From the NCBI RefSeq assembly GCF_900604315.1, contig NZ_LR026980.1:1-64000 (forward strand): 64,000 bases of DNA. The letters run 5' to 3'. A program made the position numbers and the translations under genes. The notes beneath the pieces were generated by a model. The model worked only from the letters and a program-made list of their open reading frames with translations. It was not told the DNA's origin and made no database searches. Positions 44,009 through 52,347 of this stretch are shown here, piece after piece. Source of the DNA: [Erwinia] mediterraneensis (lineage in GTDB: Bacteria > Pseudomonadota > Gammaproteobacteria > Enterobacterales > Enterobacteriaceae). Every line of letters begins with the position of its first letter. Position 1 is the first letter of the stretch.

Positions 44009-44560
44009 ATGAGCAGGGAGAGCAGTTCACAGAAATTTATTGGCAAAAATAATGCCCCCCGCGTGCAAATTGAATATGACGTGGAGCTTTACGGATCACA
44101 TAAAAAAGTCGAGTTACCTTTTGTCACTGGCGTGATGTCCGATCTTTCCGGACACCGGGAACACCCTTTACCGGCTGTAGAGGAGCGTAAATTTGTCACC
44201 TTTGATCAGGATAATTTCGACAGCCGGATGCGGGCAATTAAGCCGCGACTGAAATTTTATGTCGATAACACCCTGAGCGATGAAGGTGGGCTGCTGGATA
44301 TTGAACTTGAATTTACCTCCATGGACGATTTCTCCCCCGGCGCAGTGGCGCGCCATATTCCAGAAATGAACAGGTTGCTGCAGGCGCGGGCGCATCTGGC
44401 TGAACTTATTACCTATATGGACGGGAAAGCCAGCGCGGAAGAAATGGTGAAACAGCTGCTGGAACAGCCCGATTTTTTACAGCGCCTGGCCAGTGATGCG
44501 CAACGCAAAGAGGCAGCGGTGCAGGAAAATAAAGCGCAATCCACAGAGGGAGACGCATAG
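44009..44560 (+). CDS. tssB: T6SS contractile sheath small subunit TssB (VipA)
   Basis: 183 residues. APRVQIEYDVELYGSHKKVELPF at the N-terminus (in two blocks) and the stretch FTSMDDFSPGAVARHIPEM are hallmarks of TssB/VipA, which pairs with TssC to form the contractile tail sheath. A helical, charged C-terminus follows. The stop overlaps the GTG start of tssC, consistent with stoichiometric coupled translation. Confidence 0.95.
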   Translation: MSRESSSQKFIGKNNAPRVQIEYDVELYGSHKKVELPFVTGVMSDLSGHREHPLPAVEERKFVTFDQDNFDSRMRAIKPRLKFYVDNTLSDEGGLLDIELEFTSMDDFSPGAVARHIPEMNRLLQARAHLAELITYMDGKASAEEMVKQLLEQPDFLQRLASDAQRKEAAVQENKAQSTEGDA

Positions 44561-46080
44561 TGGAAAACCGTACAGGGACGTCCATCCTGCCCGCTGACGC
44601 GGATGTGAGTTTTGCTGAGACACAAATCAGTGAACTGGATAATTTGCTGGCACGAGCCTTCCGGCCGCGAACTGACGAAGCGGCGATGGCCGTGCGTCAG
44701 GCGATTGAAACCCTGGCATGCTGGGCCTGTCACAGGGAAGTCCCGGTAAGCCGCGATGTGGTATTTACCATAGAAGCGCTGGTTGCCGCGATTGATGAAA
44801 AGCTGTCGGCACAAATGAACCTGATCCTTCATCACGACGCTTTTCAGCGCCTGGAGTCGGCCTGGCGTGGCCTGAACTATTTAGTCGCCAATACCGAAGT
44901 CAGTGATACTTTGAAGATACGTGTGCTCAATATCAGCAAAGATGAGCTGGCGAAAATCTTGCGTCGTTATCGCGGTTCCGCCTGGGATCAAAGTCCGATT
45001 TTTAAACTGATTTATGAACAGGAGTATGGCCAGTTTGGCGGTGAACCCTTTGGCTGCATGATTGGCGATTTTGAATTCGATCACAGCCAGCAGAGTGTGA
45101 CCTTGCTGACAGAGCTGGCACGGATAGCTGCCGCCGCCCACTGCCCTTTTATTACCTCCGCATCGCCAGCCATTATGCAGATGAACAGCTGGCAGGAATT
45201 AGGTAATCCGCGCGATATCGGCAAAATCTTTACCACGCCGGAATACGCCCCCTGGCGGCGGTTGCGGGAGAGCAACGATTCCCGCTATCTGGTCATGACG
45301 CTGCCGCGCTTCTTATCCCGTCTGCCTTACGGTGCCAAAACCCACCCTGTCGACGATTTCGCCTTTGAGGAGGTGGTGAATCCCTATACCATCCACGATT
45401 TTACCTGGGCGAATGCCGCCTATGCGATGGGCGTCAATATTAATCGCGCCTTTAATGAATATGGCTGGTGTTCAAGGATCCGCGGCATCGAGTCCGGCGG
45501 CTCGGTTGAAGAGCTGCCTGCCTGGGCTTTTCCCTCTGCTGAGGGTGGTTATGAACTGACCTGCCCCACGGAGATGGCCATTTCCGATCGGCGGGAAAAT
45601 GAATTATCGAATGCGGGTTTTTTGCCGCTGGTTTATCGCAAACATTCCGACTTTGCCGCCTTTATCGGCTCATGCACCCTGCACTCACCCGTGGTGTATG
45701 ACGATCCCGACGCCACCGCGAATGCCAAATTATCAGCACGTCTGCCTTACATTTTCGCTACCTGCCGCTTTGCCCATTACCTCAAGTGCATCGTGCGGGA
45801 CAAAATCGGATCGTTTCGCTCACGCGTGGATATGCAGGTCTGGCTTAACGACTGGCTGATGAACTATGTGGATGGCGATCCGACCATTTCAACCGAGGCG
45901 ACCAAAGCGGCACGTCCACTGGCAGCGGCAGAGGTTCGTGTTGAGGAAGTCGAAGACGATCCGGGCTTCTACCGGGCGCATTTTTACCTGCGACCTCACT
46001 ATCAGTTAGAAGGGATGACGGTCTCGCTACGGCTGGTCTCCCGGCTCCCTTCCAGCAAAGAAAGTCAGACGCATCAGTAG
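44560..46080 (+). CDS. tssC: T6SS contractile sheath large subunit TssC (VipB)
   Basis: 506 residues, the standard length. Signature blocks include LESAWRGLNYLV, FGCMIGDFEF, HCPFITSASP, RLPYGAKTHP, and the C-terminal RFAHYLKCIVRDKIGSF. TssC builds the sheath with TssB and is recycled by ClpV in canonical systems. The GTG start at 44560 shares one base with the tssB stop; no other start is better placed. No clpV gene was seen in the window. Confidence 0.95.
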   Translation: MENRTGTSILPADADVSFAETQISELDNLLARAFRPRTDEAAMAVRQAIETLACWACHREVPVSRDVVFTIEALVAAIDEKLSAQMNLILHHDAFQRLESAWRGLNYLVANTEVSDTLKIRVLNISKDELAKILRRYRGSAWDQSPIFKLIYEQEYGQFGGEPFGCMIGDFEFDHSQQSVTLLTELARIAAAAHCPFITSASPAIMQMNSWQELGNPRDIGKIFTTPEYAPWRRLRESNDSRYLVMTLPRFLSRLPYGAKTHPVDDFAFEEVVNPYTIHDFTWANAAYAMGVNINRAFNEYGWCSRIRGIESGGSVEELPAWAFPSAEGGYELTCPTEMAISDRRENELSNAGFLPLVYRKHSDFAAFIGSCTLHSPVVYDDPDATANAKLSARLPYIFATCRFAHYLKCIVRDKIGSFRSRVDMQVWLNDWLMNYVDGDPTISTEATKAARPLAAAEVRVEEVEDDPGFYRAHFYLRPHYQLEGMTVSLRLVSRLPSSKESQTHQ

Positions 46081-46173
46081 CTGTCGTTCGCGCCAGCACA
46101 CAGCGTATCCGATAAGCCGCGCTGGCGACTGCCGCATATTTAACGAGTATCACGTCACTTCAGGAGCAAATCA

Positions 46174-46692
46174 ATGTCAGCGTTAGTGGATTATTTTCTT
46201 AAAATCGAAGGTGTGGAAGGTGAGTCTCCGGATCAGGCGTACAGCGGCTGGATCCAACTCCAGGCCTGGCAATGGTCGGAAGAAAACGCCGGGCGCTGGG
46301 GATTCGGCAGCGGTGGCGGCTCCGGCAAAGTCGAGATGAAAGATTTCGAATTTCGCATGGTGACCAACAAGGCCTCGCCGAAACTTTTTATGATGTGCGC
46401 CACCGGCGAACATATCCCGCAGGCCCGTCTGGTCTGTCGTAAATCGGGTAACGGACAGCAGGACTTCATGACCGTAACCTTCAGCCACTGTCTGGTTTCC
46501 TCCTTCAAAACCGTTGGCAATATGCCACCCGGCGTGGCCGGCGCCCCGCAGGTTGATACCGTGTTGCCTACTGATGTGATCAGCCTGAACTTTGCGCGTA
46601 TCGAATTTGAGTACAAAGAGCAGAAAAACGATGGCTCCATGGGCGCAGTGATTAAATCGGGTTACGATCTGAAACTGAATGCCCGTATCTGA
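46174..46692 (+). CDS. tssD: T6SS inner tube protein Hcp
   Basis: 172 residues, Hcp family. YFLKIEGVEGESPDQAYSGW, IQLQAWQWSEENAG and the KSGYDLKLNARI end are typical. Hexamers stack into the tube that is fired with the VgrG tip; small effectors may ride inside. AGGAG precedes the ATG. It lies 93 bases after tssC, and short inverted repeats on both sides of the gene (46091-46127 and 46711-46728) could stabilise its mRNA, as Hcp is usually needed in excess. Confidence 0.93.
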   Translation: MSALVDYFLKIEGVEGESPDQAYSGWIQLQAWQWSEENAGRWGFGSGGGSGKVEMKDFEFRMVTNKASPKLFMMCATGEHIPQARLVCRKSGNGQQDFMTVTFSHCLVSSFKTVGNMPPGVAGAPQVDTVLPTDVISLNFARIEFEYKEQKNDGSMGAVIKSGYDLKLNARI

Positions 46693-46710
46693 TGGTCGTA
46701 AATCTACCTG

Positions 46711-46728
46711 ACAGCTCCACAGCTGTGG
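46711..46728 (+). repeat. Small inverted repeats between hcp and tssE
   Basis: ACAGCT/AGCTGT (46711-46716, 46721-46726) overlaps the perfect palindrome CCACAGCTGTGG (46717-46728), about 20 bases after the hcp stop. No T-run of six follows, so at most a weak attenuator or mRNA-end structure. Confidence 0.35.
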
Positions 46729-46761
46729 TGCAGTTTGGGTTTTATCTCAAAGGAATGAACA

Positions 46762-47205
46762 ATGACAACGTCGGCTCCTCTACTGTTTGATAAGTTGAGT
46801 TTGTGCCATGGACAGGCCCGTCTACCGCACTGGCGTACGGTACTGCTGCGCGATATCGAATACTTACTGAACGACGCCGCGCACAGCGCAACCCTGAACC
46901 TCAGCGCTTATCCCCAGTGTGTTACCTCGGTGGTTAATTACGGTTTGCCCCCGCTCAGTCAGCAGGTGCCGGTGGTTAGCGATCTGATGACGCTGGCGTG
47001 GCAGATACAGCGCATTATCGCCACCTTCGAACCGCGCCTGGATCCACGCTCGATTAAAGTGGTGCCGCTCATCGATAAGGATCAGACCTGCGTGCTGGCC
47101 CTGTTGTTCGCTATCCACGCCCGTTGTCACCTCCCCGCTGAGGCGGGCCTTGTCAGCCTGCGTATCGCCTTTGATTACGCGCAGGGTACGGTGCGCGCGC
47201 TATAA
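46762..47205 (+). CDS. tssE: T6SS baseplate protein TssE
   Basis: 147 residues, gp25-like baseplate wedge protein. LLRDIEYLLNDA, SVVNYGLPPLS and EPRLDPRSIKV follow the TssE pattern, in particular the NYGLPPLS turn. It joins TssF, TssG and TssK to form the wedge around the VgrG hub. AAAGGA lies shortly before the ATG. In order within the operon ahead of tssF. Confidence 0.92.
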   Translation: MTTSAPLLFDKLSLCHGQARLPHWRTVLLRDIEYLLNDAAHSATLNLSAYPQCVTSVVNYGLPPLSQQVPVVSDLMTLAWQIQRIIATFEPRLDPRSIKVVPLIDKDQTCVLALLFAIHARCHLPAEAGLVSLRIAFDYAQGTVRAL

Positions 47206-47244
47206 CGGCAACGCGGACAACGGATGAACCAACGGGAGCGGCAG

Positions 47245-49086
47245 ATGCTCAGTGAAAGTTTTCTCGCTTTATATAACGAAGAGTTGCGCGCGTTGCGTGA
47301 AGACGGGCAGCGCTTTGCCCGTATGCATCCCCAGGTTGCCCAACAGCTTGGAATGCGGGCGGACGGCGTAGTTGATCCCTTTGTGGAGCGTTTGCTGGAA
47401 GGAAGCGCTTTTCTCAGCGCGCGTATTCAGGAGCGGCTCAATAATGAGCAGCCGGAGTTTGCCCTGCAGATGCTCGCCCGACTGGCGCCTTTCTGGTATA
47501 CCCCGCAACCCTCCATCGCCACCCTTGCGCTGGAGCCCGATTTAACCTCGCCGCAATGGCACCCTGCAGTGACCCTGCCCAGGGGCAGCAACATGCTGCT
47601 GCACGACGCCTCGCTCAGCGGTAAGCCGGTGACCTTCACCACCGGCCGCTCGCTGACGTTGCAGCCGGTCATGATTGTCGCAGCCGAATGCGCCACCGCT
47701 CCGTCCACCGCGCTGCCCCGGCAGGTGGCTGCTGCTTTGCAGCCCGGCGAGGCGCATATCGTCCTGCGTTTCAGCAGCAAGGGCGTCGTCACGCTGGCAG
47801 AACTCGATTTTTCGCCGCTGATTCTGACCCTCACCGGGGATGAGGTTAAAGCGCATCAGCTGCTGTCGGTGCTGCTGAATGACACCGCGCAGATCCTGTT
47901 ATGGGGAAAAAATGAGGGTCAGCTTTTTATGCACAGGCTGACCCCGGATCAGTTGCGTCAGGGCGGACTGAACCGCGAAGAGGCATTGCTGCCGCGCGCC
48001 ACAGGCGAGCTGCCGGGTTACGCGTTGCTGCGCGAATATTTTGCTGCGCCATCCCGCTTTTTCTGCCTGGAATTAGCAGGGATGAACGATTTTTTACAGC
48101 GTGGCACCCGGTGCGATGCGTTTGAAATATTGTTTCTGCTACGCCATTGTCCCCCGTCACTGGTGGATCGCATCAGTGCCGATGATTTTCGCCTGTTTGC
48201 GACCCCGGTGATTAATCTGAGCAAGCGGCGCTGCAGCCCGGTGCTGATCACCGGCGAGCACAGTGAATATCCGGTCATAGTCGACCACCTTAATCCGCAA
48301 CGCTACCGCATCCATCATCTGCTCAGCGTGAACGGATTACTGGCCGATAGCTCGTATGTCCCTTTTTCTCCCCTGCACGGCTATGCACGTTTTAACGAAA
48401 CCTCTCAGCCTGCCGGCTATAGCCTGCGCCGCTGTCAGCCGATCAGCTCCCCGGATGCGCCCGCCTCCACCGCTTTGCTGGAGGAGCGTCTGTTTATCGC
48501 CTTTTCAGCCGGTGAAAGCGGACTGGATGTCGACCAGGTGACGTCGCTCGCCATTGAAGCCATGGTCTGCGATCGCTCTCTGATCCCTTCCCGACTGCAA
48601 CAACCCGCTTTTCACGCCGGGACAATGCTTCCTGTCAGGCAGATCGAGATGCTGCGTCACCCCTCATCGCCGGGTGACCTGCCGGCACTGTCGCAGGCCT
48701 GGAAGGCCCTGCAGTTACTGGCCTGTAATCCGTTGCGCTACGCCTTGCCGGCGGTGCCTGATATCGCGGAACTGCTGCAGGAATGGCTTTCGTTGTTCTG
48801 TCAGCCAGCGGCGCGCAGTCAGCATAAACGGATCACCAGCATCCGTCATGCCGCTGTGGCGCACAACTTTGAGCGCAGCCCGCTGCCGGGACCGATCGCC
48901 TGGAGCCGTGGCGTGGAAGTGACGCTGGACCTGCTGGGTAGCCACCACAGCGATCAGGGCGCGCTGCTGTTTGCGCGTATCCTGCATCACGCGCTGGCCG
49001 AGTACTGCGAACTGGGGCAGAGCTTGCGCATGCATGTCAGGGTCGATGGTGAAACGGCAGCACACTGGGGGCCGCTCTATGCCTGA
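47245..49086 (+). CDS. tssF: T6SS baseplate protein TssF
   Basis: About 613 residues. The N-terminus FLALYNEELRALREDGQRFA, HPQVAQQLGM, DPFVERLLEGSAFLSARIQ and FLLRHCPPSLVD are TssF (VCA0110/ImpG) blocks. An in-frame ATG at 47224 would add seven residues, but GGGAG six bases before 47245 and agreement with the usual (M)xSxxxxxYxxEL start favour 47245. The last eight bases overlap the tssG start. Confidence 0.93.
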   Translation: MLSESFLALYNEELRALREDGQRFARMHPQVAQQLGMRADGVVDPFVERLLEGSAFLSARIQERLNNEQPEFALQMLARLAPFWYTPQPSIATLALEPDLTSPQWHPAVTLPRGSNMLLHDASLSGKPVTFTTGRSLTLQPVMIVAAECATAPSTALPRQVAAALQPGEAHIVLRFSSKGVVTLAELDFSPLILTLTGDEVKAHQLLSVLLNDTAQILLWGKNEGQLFMHRLTPDQLRQGGLNREEALLPRATGELPGYALLREYFAAPSRFFCLELAGMNDFLQRGTRCDAFEILFLLRHCPPSLVDRISADDFRLFATPVINLSKRRCSPVLITGEHSEYPVIVDHLNPQRYRIHHLLSVNGLLADSSYVPFSPLHGYARFNETSQPAGYSLRRCQPISSPDAPASTALLEERLFIAFSAGESGLDVDQVTSLAIEAMVCDRSLIPSRLQQPAFHAGTMLPVRQIEMLRHPSSPGDLPALSQAWKALQLLACNPLRYALPAVPDIAELLQEWLSLFCQPAARSQHKRITSIRHAAVAHNFERSPLPGPIAWSRGVEVTLDLLGSHHSDQGALLFARILHHALAEYCELGQSLRMHVRVDGETAAHWGPLYA

Positions 49087-50032
49087 GAAATCCCCCTTTG
49101 TGGCTGGTCTGTCGGCCAGCCAGGATTTTTTTGAACTGCTGCGCCGGATCGATCGTGCCGTGCCGACCCGTTCCCGACTGGGCACAACGGGCGACGGCAG
49201 CCACCGCTATCTACGTATCGTACAGCTTGCCGATATGAGCTTTGCTCCGCGGGAAGTGGTGGATGTGCGTCAGACGCCAGCGCCGCTGACCCTCTGTTGC
49301 CGACATTTCGGTCTCTTTGCCCCCTATGGTCCGCTCCCGATTCATATGACGGAACATGCCCGTCATGAGCTGCTGGCGCGCCGTAACCCGGCTTTTCAGG
49401 ATCTGGCGGCGCTGCTGAGCCAGCGCATGGCGATCCTGCACTATCGTGCCTGGGCGCAACTGCATGTCTCGGTCGGCCATGACCGCAGCCAGCACAACCC
49501 CTTTTTATCTCATCTGCGCCAGCTGGCTGGTCTGCCTCCGGGAATCACGCATAACAAGCATATTCAACGGGTGCGCCAGGCCTTTCCCGGCGCTTTTTTG
49601 CCCGGCAGGGGATCGCTGAGGCATTTACAGGCCCTGCTTACCCATTATTTCGCGTTGCCGGTCAGCCTTATTGCCGGGCGCGGTCTCTGGATCGATGCAG
49701 CATGCAGTCAGGACAGTCAGCGCATGGGGAAACTGGGCGTGACGCGCCTGGGACGACGCTTTTTCGATGTGCAGCACAGTCTGGTGGTGAATATAGGTCC
49801 GGTGTCAGTGCGCGATTATCACTGTTTTCAGCGTGGCAGTGAGCGTCTGCAGGCGCTGGTGCATATCTGTCATGACGCTGTCCGTTATCGCAAAGTGCTG
49901 GAGATTCATTTACTGATCCAGACCTCGCCAGAGATGGCGGCTCACCTTGGTCAGGTAAGACCCGGCCGGAATGGCTGGCTGAAACCGCGCTCAGCGTTAA
50001 TCGATCAGCGCCTGTACAGAACGGTGACCTGA
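49079..50032 (+). CDS. tssG: T6SS baseplate protein TssG
   Basis: 317 residues. The frame is open further upstream inside tssF, but the ATG at 49079 overlapping the tssF stop is the natural start. ASQDFFELLRRIDRA near the N-terminus and LTLCCRHFGLFAPYGPLPIH are TssG (ImpH/VasB) marks, as are the later LPGRGSLRHLQALLTHYF and SVRDYHCFQRG. It binds TssF in a 2:1 wedge complex. Confidence 0.92.
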   Translation: MPEKSPFVAGLSASQDFFELLRRIDRAVPTRSRLGTTGDGSHRYLRIVQLADMSFAPREVVDVRQTPAPLTLCCRHFGLFAPYGPLPIHMTEHARHELLARRNPAFQDLAALLSQRMAILHYRAWAQLHVSVGHDRSQHNPFLSHLRQLAGLPPGITHNKHIQRVRQAFPGAFLPGRGSLRHLQALLTHYFALPVSLIAGRGLWIDAACSQDSQRMGKLGVTRLGRRFFDVQHSLVVNIGPVSVRDYHCFQRGSERLQALVHICHDAVRYRKVLEIHLLIQTSPEMAAHLGQVRPGRNGWLKPRSALIDQRLYRTVT

Positions 50033-50048
50033 TAAACAAGGGAATGCA

Positions 50049-52334
50049 ATGCCGTTGATAACGATTGAAAATGAAAAGCTGGCCGCTCTGGGGGCGTTTC
50101 CGCTGAGTTTTACCACCCGGGAGCAGCTTTCCGTTAATCCGCTTTATCAGCTGGAATTTCAGGTTGCCGATGCTGATCTTGATCTGAGCGCCCTGTTGGG
50201 CGATATCGTGAAGGTCAACATTGAACTGCCTGAAGCGGCAGGTTACCGCACATTTTTCACCTATGTAGTGGCGGGCTTTGATGCCGGACAGCGTCAGAAT
50301 CAGTTTGTCTATCGTCTGGAACTGAGTAGCTGGTTGTGGTTTTTGCTGCAAAACAGCAACAGCCGGATTTTTCAGGATGAAACGGTTATTACCATTGTTG
50401 ATCAGGTGTTTGCCCGCTATCCCCTTGCGGATTATCGCTTTGATATTACAGAGAGTTATCCGCAGAAAGCTTATTGCGTCCAGTTTGCGGAAAGCGATCT
50501 GAACTTTATCAACCGGATACTGGAGGCGGCGGGTCTCTGGTATTACATTGAGCACAGCGACACGCAAAACACGCTGGTGATTACCGATCGTCAGCGCTTT
50601 CCGCTGCTGGAGAGGCACTATGCGCAGTTGCCCTTTCTGCCCGATGGCGAAGAACAGCGGGCGATCAGAGAAGGTATTCAGGCCCTCCGGCGCAGTCAGC
50701 GCATCCACGCCAGCACCATTGTACTGCGCGATTATGATTTTCTTCATCCGCGCAATACCCTGCAGACGCAGGTAGAAAGCGACCGCATCCCGCTGCCAGG
50801 CATACCGCTGGAACAGTACGACTATGCGGCGGGTTATACCGATACCCGACAAGGTGAAGAGATCGCCCGTCGACGCCTTGAGGCGATCCAGTGTGCCGGA
50901 CAGAGGTTACAGGGCGAGAGCAACGCCTGCGGGCTGAAAGCAGGCTACACCTTTGCGCTTATTCAGCATCCGGATGCCGCCCGCAACTGTCGCTTCAGAC
51001 TGACAGGCTGCGATTACACCTTTGTGCAGGACGGGCCCGACAGCGCCAGCACTGGCCGCAACGTTGTCTGCCGTTTCACGGCGCTGAGCGAGGATATGCC
51101 CTGGCGTCCCGCCTGTACCACGCCGCGTCCGCAGCTGCCTGGCATTCAGAGCGCAACGGTGGTCGGTGCGCCGCAGTCGGAAGTGCACACGGATCAATAT
51201 GGCCGCATTCGCGTGCATTTTCACTGGGATCGCGATAACAGTATGGAGGAAAACAGCTCCTGCTGGATCCGGGTCGTTCAGGCCTGGGCAGGCAAAGGCT
51301 GGGGGGTACTGGCGCTGCCACGTGTCGGCCAGGAGGTGCTGGTGACCTATATTGATGGCGATCTTGATCGTCCTGTGGTCACCGGCGTGGTCTATAACGG
51401 CGAGAACCCGCCGCCTTACCGCTTGCCGGATTACATTAACTATTCCGGCCTGGTTTCCCGCTCGTTACGCTCTGGCCGTCCGCAACACGCCAGCCAGCTA
51501 ACCTTCGATGATAAACGCGGCGCCGAACGTATCCTGATTCATGCAGAACGCGACATGCAGAAAAGCGTGGAACGTAATGATGCCTGTGCCATCGGCCAGG
51601 ATAAATATGAAACCGTCGAACGAACCCGAACGGACTGGGCCAGTAATCATATCTCCTGCCAGGATATCAGCTTTTCCATCACGGGCATGGCGGTATCGGC
51701 CAAAGGCGGCGATCTTTCCAGCACCGGCATGCATATGTCAGCCACCGGTATCAGCACCACCTTCACGGCGGTAAGAACCTCATGCGGTGCGGTCGGGAGC
51801 GATTTTAACGGCATCTACAACGGTTTTACCGGCATTTCCAACACGTTTACCGGCATTAACACTGGCGCTGTCGGCATCAACACCCTGATGATTGGCTGCC
51901 ACAGCATTATGATAGGCAACGCGAATAGCATGACCGGTAACAGCCATAGCCTGACCGGCAGCAGCAGCAGCGTGACGGGAGAAAGTTACGCCATGACCGG
52001 CAGCAGTACCAGCAACACCGGAACCAGCGTCACCTATACCGGCCTCAGCGTCGCCACCACCGGCAGCGCAACCAGCGTCACCGGCACCAGTCTCAGCAAA
52101 ACCGGCAGCAGTATCAGCCTGACCGGTACCAGTTTTAGTCAAACCGGCAGCAGCGTGACGACCACTGGCAGCAGCACCAGCACCACCGGTAACAGCATGA
52201 ATATCACCGGTCATTCTGTCACTCATACCGGTAGTGCAATTCATATGACCGGCATCTCGCTGAATTACACCGGTGTCACTTACTCCGACCACGGCCTCGA
52301 TCTGAAAACCGTGGGTATGCAGAGCAAAAACTGA
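50049..52334 (+). CDS. vgrG: T6SS spike protein VgrG with C-terminal heptad-repeat needle
   Basis: 761 residues. Residues about 1-400 form the gp27-like hub (ENEKLAALGAFPLSF, ESDLNFINRILEAAGLWYY); about 400-490 the OB-fold gp5-like part (VHTDQYGRIRVHFHWDRD, GWGVLALPRVGQEVLV, YNGENPPPYRLPD). From residue 545 to the last residue (DNA 51681-52331) the protein is exactly 31 consecutive seven-residue units of the type TGxSxxx, probably a beta-helical needle extension. No enzymatic domain follows, so this is not an evolved VgrG; cargo would be loaded through the DUF2169, DUF3540 and DUF4150 proteins encoded next. Confidence 0.94.
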   Translation: MPLITIENEKLAALGAFPLSFTTREQLSVNPLYQLEFQVADADLDLSALLGDIVKVNIELPEAAGYRTFFTYVVAGFDAGQRQNQFVYRLELSSWLWFLLQNSNSRIFQDETVITIVDQVFARYPLADYRFDITESYPQKAYCVQFAESDLNFINRILEAAGLWYYIEHSDTQNTLVITDRQRFPLLERHYAQLPFLPDGEEQRAIREGIQALRRSQRIHASTIVLRDYDFLHPRNTLQTQVESDRIPLPGIPLEQYDYAAGYTDTRQGEEIARRRLEAIQCAGQRLQGESNACGLKAGYTFALIQHPDAARNCRFRLTGCDYTFVQDGPDSASTGRNVVCRFTALSEDMPWRPACTTPRPQLPGIQSATVVGAPQSEVHTDQYGRIRVHFHWDRDNSMEENSSCWIRVVQAWAGKGWGVLALPRVGQEVLVTYIDGDLDRPVVTGVVYNGENPPPYRLPDYINYSGLVSRSLRSGRPQHASQLTFDDKRGAERILIHAERDMQKSVERNDACAIGQDKYETVERTRTDWASNHISCQDISFSITGMAVSAKGGDLSSTGMHMSATGISTTFTAVRTSCGAVGSDFNGIYNGFTGISNTFTGINTGAVGINTLMIGCHSIMIGNANSMTGNSHSLTGSSSSVTGESYAMTGSSTSNTGTSVTYTGLSVATTGSATSVTGTSLSKTGSSISLTGTSFSQTGSSVTTTGSSTSTTGNSMNITGHSVTHTGSAIHMTGISLNYTGVTYSDHGLDLKTVGMQSKN
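51681..52331 (+). repeat. 31-unit heptad (21-bp) repeat array in vgrG
   Basis: Thirty-one 21-base units in frame code for TG-S-type heptads, most regular between units 13 and 29 (for example TGSSISL, TGTSFSQ, TGSSVTT). The array ends at the stop codon. DNA is rich in ACCGGC and AGCAGC words, so it may be prone to unit-number change. Confidence 0.9.
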
Positions 52335-52347
52335 GAAGAGCCAGACC

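Noticed and set aside
49668..50852. 394-codon minus-strand frame across tssG and vgrG
   Set aside because: It crosses two clearly real genes of the T6SS operon and has no recognisable domain.
51681..52331. CRISPR-like array
   Set aside because: The periodic 21-base units are in frame inside vgrG and code for protein heptads; there are no unique spacers.
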